From: Desmodesmus armatus
Lineage: Eukaryota > Chlorophyta > Chlorophyceae > Sphaeropleales > Scenedesmaceae
Reading direction: 5' to 3'
Assembly (NCBI GenBank): GCA_007449985.2
Contig: VIIQ02000076.1
Location: 1 to 64,000, forward strand
DNA: 64,000 nt
Part shown: piece after piece, positions 48,301-62,196 of the stretch
How the letters are laid out: every line of letters begins with the position of its first letter
Position numbering within the stretch: position 1 is the first letter of the stretch
The notes under the pieces: generated by a model
Told to the model about the DNA's origin: nothing
What the model saw: only the letters and a program-made list of their open reading frames with translations
The model's database searches: none
Made by a program: the position numbers and the translations under genes

Positions 48301-51300
48301 GCTGCGAGCGGTGACTCGAGGTGCCAAAAGTCCCCACCTTAGTGTTTCAACCAGTTCAACCCTGGCAGGCAATGCCATTGATGTGTGGGCGAATGTGTCT
48401 GCGTGTAACATTCCCCAAAAGGGGGACTGGGGAGCCAGAGACTGATGGTGATATGGAGAGGGTTGGCTGGCATGGTTGGTTACCGTACAGCTGTCAGAGA
48501 CGGACCTGATGCTCAATGCCCAAGGACACTTTTGCGGCTGCTGCTACTAGTGTGCCTTCTGGCATTGAGGTCATCATTGCACAGGTCCACTCCCCTCTTA
48601 CGCCTTCTCCCTTACTCCCCCCCCCCCCCCCCCCGCACCTGCTCCCCCCCCCTCCTCACACAGACACAGCACCACCACTGCCTTCCTCCCGTGCTGCTGC
48701 TGCTGCTGCTGCTGTTCCTGCCCTCAGGTCTGCGTGGTGCTGCCGCCCTGGAGGTGACTGTTGAGACTGCTGCTGCCGACATGCACTCAGGCATGAAGGG
48801 AGGGTCAGTCCAGAACGCCAACCACGCCCTCATACAGCTGCTGGCAGGGCTTTACGACAGGGGCCCAGGGCAGGTGGGTGGTGGTGGTAGGGCGCGCGTA
48901 TGTGTGCGTGTTGTGTGTGTGTGTGTGGGGGGGGGGGTCAGCAGGATGCGGAAAGGGGAGCAGGAGGGGGCAGAAGGGAGGGGGGTGGTGTGTGTGGCTG
49001 GTGGGCGCCTGTGCATTGGTGGTTTTGTCAGTGTGTCAGTATGCATGTTTGCTGCTTCCTTGCTGCTGCTGCTGCTGCTTTCCATGGTAGCACTTTTGGA
49101 GGATCATGCAGCTCAGCTGTTGAGCGGTTGCAGTGCAGCCTCCCCCCCCCCCCTTTGTCCCCCCCCCCCCCCGCCTTGTCACCCCCACCCCCCTTGCCCC
49201 CCCCCCACCCCCCCGTCAAAACCCCCCCTACAGTCGCATTGAGGCTCTTCTGTGCTGCTGCCGTGTGTGTGTTTGCTGTGTTTGTCTGCTGTGCCTGTCA
49301 ACAGAATGAAGACATGCCAACCACCCTGCTGGCAAAGCTGATGGGCAAGGTGAGAGTGGTGTGTCAGTGCCCAAGTTGGACTGCATGTTTGGCTGGCTGA
49401 TGCTATGGAGGGTCCTACGTGCAAGGATGGCAAATTCAACCCTTCAACCAGGTTCAACCCTGGCAGGCAATGCCATTGATGTGTGGCGAATGTGTCTGCG
49501 TGTAACATTTTCTTCCCCAAATTGGCAGACGCTATGCAATTAGGCTGCATTGTGCTTAAATGAGAGAGATTGTGTACATGCGAGCGACACCAGAAAGTCC
49601 TACTTATGCTGCACAGTCGGACATTGTTTGTATCTGCCCCGGGGGGGGGGGGTGACAAAGCAGAACGGGGAGAAGTGTAAGGTAGTCCACACGTACTCTA
49701 CTCTAAGTAGGGCATGTGTGTTGCAGTGACCGCATGTCACACCAACAGCACGGTGCTGTTGCTCCTGTCATGTGGTTGCAGGGCAGTCACCGTGTTGCTG
49801 TGCCAGGGTTTTACGACCAGGTCCGCCCCATGAGTGCGTCAGACAGGGCTGACGTGGACGCCTTCCCATTCGATGACAAGGAGGAGCAGCAGGCATTGGG
49901 GGTGCTAGGGTTCATGGGTGAGTGTGTGTGAGAGAGAAAGAGTGAGAGTGTGTGTGAGGACTCAGTAGGCTAGGAAGGGAGTGTGAGGGAGGGGGGGGGT
50001 GTGAGCTTCACAGGCAGGGGGTGCCTTCCCCTTTGATGACAAGGAGGAGCAGCAGGCATTGGGGGTGCTGGGCTTCATGGGTGAGTGAGTGACGGGGAGT
50101 GACAAACAGTCAGATTGTGTGAGAATAGGGAGCGTGACAGAGGGAAGGTGTGTGGAGGAATGGCGTGTGCGCCTGTGGATGTGTGACTATGAGAGGAAGG
50201 GATGAGAGGGTGTAAGTTTGCCTTATGAGGGAGGGGATGGGTGAAGCAGCGAGGAGCGTTTGAGCTGCAAAAGACACCAGTGATGTGTATGAGTAGCTGC
50301 AACATGCCGGGCAGGGGTCAAATCCAGGTAGCACACCAAGCTTTGAGTAAGGCTGCACTAGTACCAAGGTGCTGCCACCTGCTGCCTTTTGGTTACTTGC
50401 AGGTGAGAAGGGCTACAACACGCTGGAGCGCCGGTGGTACCGCCCAACCCTGGAGATTGTAGGCATGTGGGGCGGCTTTACAGGTACGTGATGGTGTGAT
50501 GGTGTGGGGCTGGTACTTCGCAGGGGCCATGCTTGCCTGTGTATAACTCGTACATCGTGACGATCATGATGCTGAAATTGCTTTTGACGGGCCTCTCTGC
50601 ATTTACCCAGAGCAGCCAAAGCGTGACGTAGTGTATGGCAGGTACCAGTGCTGGCAGGATTTTGCCTTTCAGGAGAAGCAAGCACAGCCCTAGCACATCA
50701 CGTGTGCTGGGGCAGTGGGCAACCACTAGATGCTGCCAAGTTTGCAACAAGCACAAGTGGGCAAACACATGGTCAGACGCTAACTGTGGTCACATGTCAC
50801 ATGTGTACCCGGGCCTGCTTCAAGCGTAGTACGTACATACTGTGTTTGTAAGACATCCCAGGTGTGACACCGGGTCTTTTGTCACACTGGTGTCACACCT
50901 GGGGTGTCCTACAAACACAGTATGTACGTACTACGCTTGAAGCAGGCCCGGGTACACAAATCATTGTTAGGAGTGGAGCTGCTTCATGCCCATACATGCG
51001 CAGCATGCATCACCATTTGTGTGCAGGGGAGGGCATGAAGTCTGTCACTCTCAGAACCGCATCGGTCAAGATCTCCCTGCGCCTTGTTACACCCGTCCTG
51101 TATAAGATGCTTTGTACATACTGTGTGTGCAAAGGAGGGTATGAAGACAGTCATCCTTAGAACGGCCCCGGCCAAGATCTCCCTGCGCTGCATCACACAT
51201 GTTCTGCATCACTGATAGGCCATTGTTCTGTACATACTGTGTGTGCAGGCGAGGGCATGAAGACGGTCATTCCTAGGACGGCCCCGGCCAAGATCTCCCT

Positions 51301-53554
51301 GCGCTGCATCACACATGTTCTGCATCACTGATAGGCCATTGTTCTGTACATACTGTGTGTGCAGGCGAGGGCATGAAGACGGTCATTCCTAGGACGGCCC
51401 CGGCCAAGATTTCCTACGCTGCATTACACATGTTCTGCATCACTGATAGGCAAATGTTCTTTACATCATGTGTGTGCAGGGGAGGGCATGAAGACGGTCA
51501 TTCCTAGGACGGCCTCAGCCAAGATCTCCCTGCGCCTGGTGCCTGACATGACGCCAGAGTATGTCACAGGCAAGGTGAAGGCACACCTGGAGGCAGCAGC
51601 ACCCCCACACACCAACGTGACGGTCAAGGTGCTGGGGTTCAAGGCTAACCCCTGGGTCAGGTGAGGGAGGGGGGGTGGGGTGGGGAGGGGGGGGGGAGAA
51701 AAGGGAGGAGGGGGGCAGGCAGTGAGGCAGGAGTGTCAGGCGCTGTGTGAACGCCAGGGGCCGGGGGGAGGTGGCTGCACTGCACCGTACTTGCCAGGGG
51801 TTTGCGCGCGCGCGGGGGGGGGGGGGGGGGGGGGAGGAGACACCTGGAGGCGGCCGCACCCCCACACAGCAACGTGACAGTCAAGATTCTGGGGTTCAAG
51901 GCTAACCCCTGGGTCAGGTGAGGGAGGGAGTGTTGGGGGGGGGGGATCACACTGAGTGTCAGGCTCCATGTTGACCGGTAGGGAGGGGGGGGGGAAGGGG
52001 GGGAGGACGACGACCGCAGTGCACTGTACCCAGGGGGGGTGCACCTGGAGGCAGCAGCACCCCCACACACAAATGTAACGGTCAAGGTGCTGGGCTTCAA
52101 GGCCAACCCTGGGTCAGGTGAGGGAGGAGGGGAATTGAGACGGGGTGTTAGGCTCCTTGTTGGCTTATTTTGCCCCGGGGGGGGGGGACTGTTGGCTTAT
52201 TTGCCCCGGGGGGGGGGGGACGGCTGACCTGCAAGAACCTGTAGGAAATGGTGGTGGTAGTGGTGGTGGTGGTCACGGTTGTGGCTGCGCACTTGGAGGC
52301 AGCGGCCGCCATACACCAAGTTGGCGGCCAAGCTCCTAGCTTTCAAGGCCAACCTCTGGGTCAGGTGAGGGAGGGGGGGTGGGGGGGGGGGGACAAGAAG
52401 GGAAGGGAGGAGGGGGGCAGGCAGTGCGGCAGGAGTGTCAGGCTCCATGCGAACTAAGCAGGGGGGGGGGGGTGATGCCTTCACTGCACTGTAATTGCCG
52501 GGGGATTGCGGGGGGTGGGGGCCGGGGTGCACCTGGAGGCAGCGGCACCCCACACAGCAACGTGACGGTCAAGGTACGGGGCTTCAAGGCTAACCCCTGG
52601 GTCAGGTGAGGGAGGGGCGGCGGGGGGGGGGGGGGGGGGGGCAGCCTGGTGTCGGGCTCCAGATCGCCCGTGTGGGGTGGAGGGAGGGGGTGTGGGAGGA
52701 AGAGCCAGGAGGGGGGGGGTTGCACCTGGAGGCTGCGGCACCCCCACACACCAACGTGACAGTGAAGGTGCTGGGCTTGAAGGCCAACCCCTGGGTCAGG
52801 TGAGCGAGGGAGGTGGACAGTGATCAAGGAGTGTTAGGCTTCATGTGGGCGAGGCCTCAAGGAAGGGGGGGGGGGGAGTGAGGCAGGAGTGTCAAGTCCC
52901 AAGTGGACCAGGTGTGCGTTGCAGTGTTGCATGCCACTGTAAACCAAGGAGAAAGAAGTGTGTACAGGAGTGGGAAGTGGAGGGGTTGGTTGTTGCAGCG
53001 CCCCACCACTTCTGTAGCTGTGCGGTGCTGTTCGGCGTGTCACATACTCACTGCCTATCTCCCTCTCCCGACTCTCCTGTTTGGCTGCCTTGCGTTTGTG
53101 TGTTGCGCGCAGTCCAAAGGACACACTCGGCAACCAGTTATCAGCAAAGGTGCTCAAGAAGGTGTTCAACAAGGCACCTGTCTTCTACCGTGATGGCGGA
53201 ACCATCCCAGCCTTGGCCTACTTCCAAAGCATCCTGGGGGTTGATACCACAGGGTTTGGCTTCGGCCTGGGCGATCACATCCACGCGCCAAACGAGCGGA
53301 CGCCCGTCGCGCAGTATCACATCGGCAGGACGGCGTATGTGGAGATGCTCGCTGAGTTGGGTCAGAGTTGGCCTGCAGATGCAATCAAGAACAGGGGCAG
53401 CAGAAGGAAGAAGCCCAGTGGCAGTGCTGGCAGCAAGCCCAGCAGCAGTAGCAAACCCCGCAGCAGGAGCAGCAGCAAGCCTGCAGCTGGGGATGACTTC
53501 GATGATGAGTATGCTGATGCATATGACAGCACGGACAGCAAGCAGGAGTTGTAG
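45392..53554 (+). CDS. M20-family metallodipeptidase, signal peptide, KQEL C-terminus
   Basis: Ten exons: 45392-45727, 46482-46628, 47317-47407, 47715-47863, 48728-48873, 49305-49349, 49782-49917, 50403-50483, 51480-51660 and 53113-53554. They give 584 aa once a missing base in exon 2 is allowed for. It resembles the carnosinase / cytosolic non-specific dipeptidase group, which cleaves dipeptides with two metal ions. Expected ligands are present: GHYDVQP (H132, D134), GVDDDK (D165), GQEE (E199, E200), NADG (D228), DMHSG, and the late GDHIHAPNE. The N-terminus has a hydrophobic core ([15 protein letters not shown]), a signal peptide. The C-terminus adds an S/K/R-rich then acidic tail ending KQEL, a possible ER-retrieval variant of KDEL (inference). 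The frame break is at VDPW (about 46565), where one G of a GGG appears missing. Its introns hold most of the exon-edge copies in this window. Confidence 0.92.
45844..45894 (+). repeat. Copy of M20 exon 1 end
   Basis: The exon 1 end ([13 protein letters not shown] codons, to 45727) recurs in diverged form at 45844-45894, reading [13 protein letters not shown] and ending at CCTGTG/GTGACC. It lies downstream of the real junction. Confidence 0.7.
46202..46377 (+). repeat. Two copies of M20 exon 2 start
   Basis: The start of exon 2 (46482, [14 protein letters not shown] codons) recurs at 46202-46250 with a CCGCAG acceptor, and again in short form at 46355-46376 without an AG. Both are upstream of the real exon. 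Confidence 0.88.
47543..47580 (+). repeat. Copy of M20 exon 4 start
   Basis: TGTGGCAT plus the FLYEGQEE codons, found at 47703-47740 across the real acceptor, recurs at 47543-47580. The acceptor AG has mutated (GCATGTGG instead of GCATGCAG), and a poly-C run follows. Confidence 0.87.
47977..48528 (+). repeat. Three copies of M20 exon 4 end
   Basis: The exon 4 end ([17 protein letters not shown] codons, to 47863) recurs at 47977-48040 (donor GTAGGT) and 48182-48247 (donor GTACGG, with a poly-G insertion), and as a fragment at 48491-48528. All are downstream of the real exon. The first copy stays open and nearly identical in protein sequence. Confidence 0.9.
48300..48421 (+). repeat. Dispersed intronic repeat, copy 1 of 3
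   Basis: The core CAACCCTGGCAGGCAATGCC then ATTGATGTGTGG, GCGAATGTGTCTGCGTGTAACAT, recurs at about 49451-49510 (same strand) and about 54672-54719 (reverse complement). Copies 1 and 2 also share CAACC-rich sequence just upstream. It ends at a C or G homopolymer nearby in two copies. Confidence 0.8.
49440..49510 (+). repeat. Dispersed intronic repeat, copy 2 of 3
   Basis: This is the same element as at 48300-48421, in the next-but-one intron of the M20 gene, about 95% identical over the 60-bp core by eye. It is not linked to an exon edge, unlike the other intronic copies in this gene. Confidence 0.8.
50021..50080 (+). repeat. Copy of M20 exon 7 end with donor
   Basis: The exon 7 end ([19 protein letters not shown] codons, to 49917) recurs at 50021-50080 with the same GTGAGTG donor. 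The two copies are nearly identical over about 60 nt, so this is a young duplication. Confidence 0.92.
50802..50958. repeat. Inverted repeat, 70-bp arms, in M20 intron 8
   Basis: The left arm 50802-50871 (TGTGTACCCGGGCCTGCTTC...) and right arm 50889-50958 are reverse complements, with two differences seen by eye (AAGACAT against AGGACAC). The spacer of about 17 nt is GGGTCTTTTGTCACAct-like. The transcript would fold into a hairpin with a stem of about 70 bp. Confidence 0.9.
51021..51420 (+). repeat. Four copies of M20 exon 9 start, about 115-bp period
   Basis: The exon 9 start ([11 protein letters not shown]...KISLR codons, from 51480) recurs at 51021-51083, 51131-51190, 51247-51306 and 51363-51420. 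Most copies keep the GTGTGTGCAG-type acceptor. Units also share intron sequence (TGTACATACTGTGTGTGCAG and CATCACTGATAGGC). Only the last, complete copy goes on into the full exon. Confidence 0.93.
51841..52799 (+). repeat. Five copies of M20 exon 9 end with donors
   Basis: The exon 9 end ([19 protein letters not shown] codons, to 51660) recurs at 51841-51917, 52042-52117, 52289-52364, 52530-52605 and 52723-52799. Every copy ends in GGGTCAG followed by GTGAG(G/C). All are downstream of the real exon, separated by G-rich runs. Protein-level similarity is well kept in four of the five. Confidence 0.93.
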
Positions 53555-53792
53555 TTGGCAGGAGTTGATGCACAGCTGTTTCAGTTTGAAATGGTTGTAG
53601 CAGTTGCAGGGAAGCAATTGCCTCGTAACGCTGTTTTGCCGAGAAGACAGAGGCCTTACGTCCGTGCATGCATCGGCGTTCCGTCATCGCGATAGGCTGT
53701 TCCAACAGACTGCCTCGTCCTTCAACTGCTGTTTTTGGATCACTCCCAGCAGATCGTCAAGTTCCATCAGTGTTTTCCGCCATCCAGGACAC

Positions 53793-55243
53793 ATGACCAG
53801 CGCAAAGTATGCATTAGTAACCGGAGGAAACCGTGGCATTGGACTGGAGGTGTGCAAAGCACTCGTGGCAAAGGGCAAGCCACTACTGTTCACCACAAGG
53901 AACGCAGCACAAGGTGATCCAAGCTCCCCGGTTCCGGGCACTGTCTCTCAAGGAACGCAGCACAAGGTGATCCAAGCTGTAGGGACAAGTACAAGAGTAA
54001 TGTATGACACTCACTATTAGTTAAGAATCAATTCATAGCCTCAACATCTAGCTGTAAGGTGCTTGGTCCATGCAGAACAGATACCTCTGCCTACAGACAC
54101 ACCTGCAAACTGATGTGCGCACACTGTGCTGATTTCCAGGGAAGACCGTTGCTGAGAGCCTGGTAGCTGCGGCACCTTCTGCTGTCGTCAAGTGTCTGGA
54201 GCTGGACACGGCTGACAGCAGCAGCATCCAGAACCTGGCTGCAACAGTGAAGCAAGAGTATGACCAGCAGATCGACCTGCTGGTGAGCAGGACACTGCAG
54301 CTGCAGCCATGGCAACAACGATCATTTGCATAAGAAGGGGGGCAATATAACAAACATACTTTTGCAGCATATACAGATGTTGTAGGTGCAGCTTTTATTG
54401 AGCTGGAACAACGCTTGACTGTACAGTGTGTATATATCCGCAAGTGTGTTGTGTCAGAGAGTGACTGAGCAGCGATTAGGACCGTTGCAAGGTGCCAGCA
54501 ATAAACTCACAGCAGCAGCCGCAAGCAGCAGCAGCAAGCATCAAGCAGCACCAGGCCACCAAAACCTCGCATCCGCATTCCCGCAAGGCTTGCAAGTGCT
54601 CGAGCAGACTGATGGGGTGGGTCACCAGCCACACCCAGTCAGCAGGCGCAACTGGGGGGGGGGGGGTGTTACGCGTAAACACAGTCGCCACACATCAATG
54701 GCATTGCCTACCAGGGTGATGTGATCAGTCGTTGCGTCTGAGTTGTCAATCTGCCTCTGTTGCTTGTATCATTTCTGTCACTGTGCACTGTCAGGTCAAC
54801 AATGCCGGCATCCTCATTGGCAGCAAGTGGGACCAGCAGTCTTATGACAGCACGCTGGCAGTCAACACAGCGGGGCCTGTTGCTCTCAGCCAGGCACTGC
54901 TGCCATCACTGACACCTGGTGCCCTCATCATCATGGTCTCATCGGGTGAGTGAGTGAGTGAGTGAGTGAGTGAGTGAGTGAGTGAGTGAGTGAGTGAGTG
55001 AGTGTCAGTACAGCGTTGCTCTCACACAATTAACCAACAATTACGCACTGGGATGAGGTGTGATGACACGTAGCATGTAGCCAACTGGAAAGTTTCCTAG
55101 CCCCTGCAGCTGGTGCTCTTATCACTATAGTGATACCTAGCTAGGTTTCAGCCAGTGAGTGAGTGTGATGCACGCCTACACATGGCAGTTGCAGCGCACT
55201 ATGCGAGCGCTGTACCAGCTGTGTGTATTGATCAAGGCTGCTG

Positions 55244-55282
<39 letters not shown>

Positions 55283-56372
55283 CAGGCCTTGGTCGGCTGG
55301 AGAACCTCACAGCAGACTACCGGGAGGCTGTTGAGTCAGCCAACACACTCGATGCTCTGCAGGTGCGGCACAAACACACGGCTGGTACGGGGTGGGCAAC
55401 ACGCTTTATGATAACTTTTGGGGGGTTGGGAATGTCCTGCAAGAACTCCAACAGCAGGCTGCAGCTCGCTTGCTTTGTGTCTGCTACATAATATATATAT
55501 TGACGTCAACAGCTCAGTAATGGAAAGCTCCTTTGAATCCTGACTGATCTGATCTACGAGAGTGCATTCAGGATGGCCTCTTACTTACTGTTGCTGCTGC
55601 TGCTGTGCTGCATGCAGGCAATCCCATTCAGGCCAGACAGCCAGATGGGCAGCAGTGCTCCAGCACAGGGCGCCTTTGCTCCCACATACTCGGTGGCCAA
55701 GGCTGCGCTGAACCGTGCGGTACAGCTGTTGGTGCAGGATGAGGCATTCAAGGCACGTGACACCCGGGTGGTCTCAACATGCCCAGGCTGGTGCAGGTAG
55801 GCAGTCAGTGGTCCCCGCGGGGGGGGGGGGGGGCACGTGTACTGTACTGTACTGCACTGCACTGCATTGCACTGCACTCAGTGTACATGTTGTCACGCAT
55901 TGCGATGTTGAGTTCTGCGCTGCATCATGCAGCTTGCGCTGATCAGCAGCGTCAATGGCAATGTTGCCGACAGCCAGGGTCGGGTTCCTTTAGCTCTGCC
56001 TGGCACGCTCTACAGTGCCCCTGGGTGCAGCCGTTTCATTACAACATGCGTGGTGTTTGAGCGCCATAGCTTGGCAAGAGAAGGCGACTGATGCCCAGTG
56101 TACTGCAAACTCACACGAGTGGGTCAAGTGAACGTCTTGTACAATAATGTCTGTTCACAGCACCTTCGGCCAACCCTCGTCTGTGTGCGCTGCACTGCTG
56201 CCTGCTGTACTGCTGCTGCCGTGTGTTTCCGCCGTGCAGGACGGACATGGGTGGCAGCACGGCAGACCGTTCTGCTGAGCAGGGTGGCAGCTCAGTACTG
56301 TGGCCCTACCTCAACTGGAGCAGCACCCTGCAGGGGGCATTCACAAGGGACGGGGAGTTCATGCCTTGGTGA
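53793..56372 (+). CDS. Short-chain dehydrogenase, carbonyl-reductase-like
   Basis: Six exons: 53793-53913, 54140-54282, 54795-54945, 55286-55362, 55618-55796 and 56240-56372, 267 aa with all phases matching. This is a complete classical SDR: the NAD(P) loop TGGNRGIG at the N-terminus, a DTAD-like adenine-ring acidic pair (LDTAD), NNAG, the catalytic serine in MVSSG, and the YSVAK active-site pair. The late CPGWCRTDMGG is the conserved stretch after the active site. Length and the TDMGG/GGS C-terminal pattern fit the monomeric carbonyl reductase (CBR1-like) group, which reduces quinones and aldehydes with NADPH. The substrate here is unknown. ATG 53793 is chosen because the Rossmann strand follows at once (KYALVTGG). 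No targeting peptide is seen, so it is likely cytosolic. Confidence 0.92.
53948..53979 (+). repeat. Copy of SDR exon 1 end with donor
   Basis: The last 18-19 nt of exon 1 (CAAGGAACGCAGCACAAG, to 53913) plus the GTGATCCAAGCT donor region recur at 53948-53979, 53 bp downstream. The match is essentially perfect across the junction, so either donor could be used. Confidence 0.9.
54672..54719 (-). repeat. Dispersed intronic repeat, copy 3 of 3 (inverted)
   Basis: The reverse complement matches the core seen at 48359-48410 and 49451-49500 (CTGG(C/T)AGGCAATGCCATTG then ATGTGTGGCGA). It lies in SDR intron 2 next to a poly-G run. Being in another gene and the opposite strand, it suggests mobility rather than local duplication. 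Confidence 0.75.
54946..55003 (+). repeat. GTGA microsatellite beginning at the SDR exon 3 donor
   Basis: Exon 3 ends TCATCGG and the intron then reads GTGA repeated about 14 times. The first unit is the splice donor itself. Confidence 0.92.
55236..55281 (+). repeat. CTG run before SDR exon 4
   Basis: About 14 CTG triplets end in CTTCAG, the acceptor of exon 4 (55286). Confidence 0.85.
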
Positions 56373-57745
56373 CTTGGCGCCGCTTTCAAGCACTTGTACT
56401 AATGAGTGCAGATTCGCTGACTTCCAAGCGATTTGGGCCTAGGGCAGCATATCTTGGGGTTGCTTTGGTATTTCACCATGGGAGGCCATGCCCTGGTGAT
56501 TACTACTGTACAGTAGGATAGCCGGATACGTGCATAGTGGCAGAAGTGAGCTGGGGCCTTACCTGGCAGTTGCTGCTCTGCTGCTTTGTTGGCACTGACG
56601 AGTGTTGGTTGGTTTGTCACCATCGGCTGCCTGGCAGCTGTATGCAGCCTGACTAAGTACTACTGTAGGTCAGTTATTGACAAAGCTTTGTTGACATATT
56701 CAGCGATTGCTTGTGCTGGGTTGATGTCTGTTGCCACCGGTTGCATCCCTCCTTTGATCTGCCTCAACTGTGGTGCACGCCCCCGTTGATTTTGTTCAGT
56801 GGCGCATGCAAAGCTCTGCACCTGCTTTTGACCGTTGACTCAGACTTATTGCACGAGTGTCATTGCCATCATCTCTACTTGCAGGGCTTTGAGTGACACA
56901 CGGTTGCCTTGCTTGACAGCCCCGGGATCGGTTGGCTGTTTGTCAAGCTTCCTTCAACCTCATGAGGCGATGATCATCGCCTCCTTTTTTGGCGCCCTTG
57001 TGGTTGGCCCGCCTGAGCTGTATCAATGTAACTGTCAGCAACCAGCCTGCCGCACGTTGTGCTGTGCAAATCCTGAGACGACGTGCCGTGGCCTTGCGTG
57101 CAGGCTGCCAGGCTTGCCAGTGGTCCTACATACATGCATCTGCCGCTGCCTGCCAGACTGTAGCAGTTACACTACACACAGATGCTGCACCATATCACTG
57201 GTTGTACTCCAACAGGCCCTGACAGCACCCACAATTAGGCCAGGCAGCTCAGGACATGGCACACACAACCAAAATACAAGCACAAAATCGGCTGTATGAG
57301 AACAAAGCTGTGAAAGCCCAGCGATATCAACCGATGTTCGCCTGTCATCACCCTGCCTGGGGCCCTGCCTAATCCCAGTGTTGCAGACACCAACCTGTGA
57401 CAGCTCTGCTGCCGTAGGCAAGCAGCAAGGCCAGCGACATTCTGGCCATGCCGACCCTCTTTGCAGAGGTTCAGCACACCTAAGCACCAGTAGAGTACCA
57501 TCGTAGTGCGGAAAACCACCATGGCAGGGCGGCGAACGTGGCCAGGCAGGTTAACATCAAAATCCGCCAAGCCGGCGTGGGCATGGGGGACACAACACTC
57601 CCTGTTACTCTCCTGTGAGCCAAGGGTTTGGGGGGCCCCGAAGCTCTTCCAGCCGCATTTGCACATGCACATGCATCAATTACCCACTTCTTTTTGTTGA
57701 CAGACACGGCAGCTTCAGCCTCTGCAATCTTATTACAACTTTATG
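56373..57745. other. Intergenic, nothing recognised
   Basis: This lies between the convergent 3' ends of the SDR gene (plus) and the lipase gene (minus). It should contain both 3' UTRs. Open frames here have no domain or splice support. Confidence 0.55.
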
Positions 57746-62154
<4,409 letters not shown>

Positions 62155-62196
62155 ACAGCTGTGGATTGGTGTTTTCTGCGCAGGTTGCATGCCAGC
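62155..62196. promoter_or_regulatory. Very short divergent gene interval
   Basis: The predicted starts of the lipase (minus) and DCC (plus) genes lie within about 40 bp, or overlap if the lipase starts at 62205. The promoter must overlap coding sequence, or one of the starts is really in an upstream exon. No core motif is visible. Confidence 0.3.
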
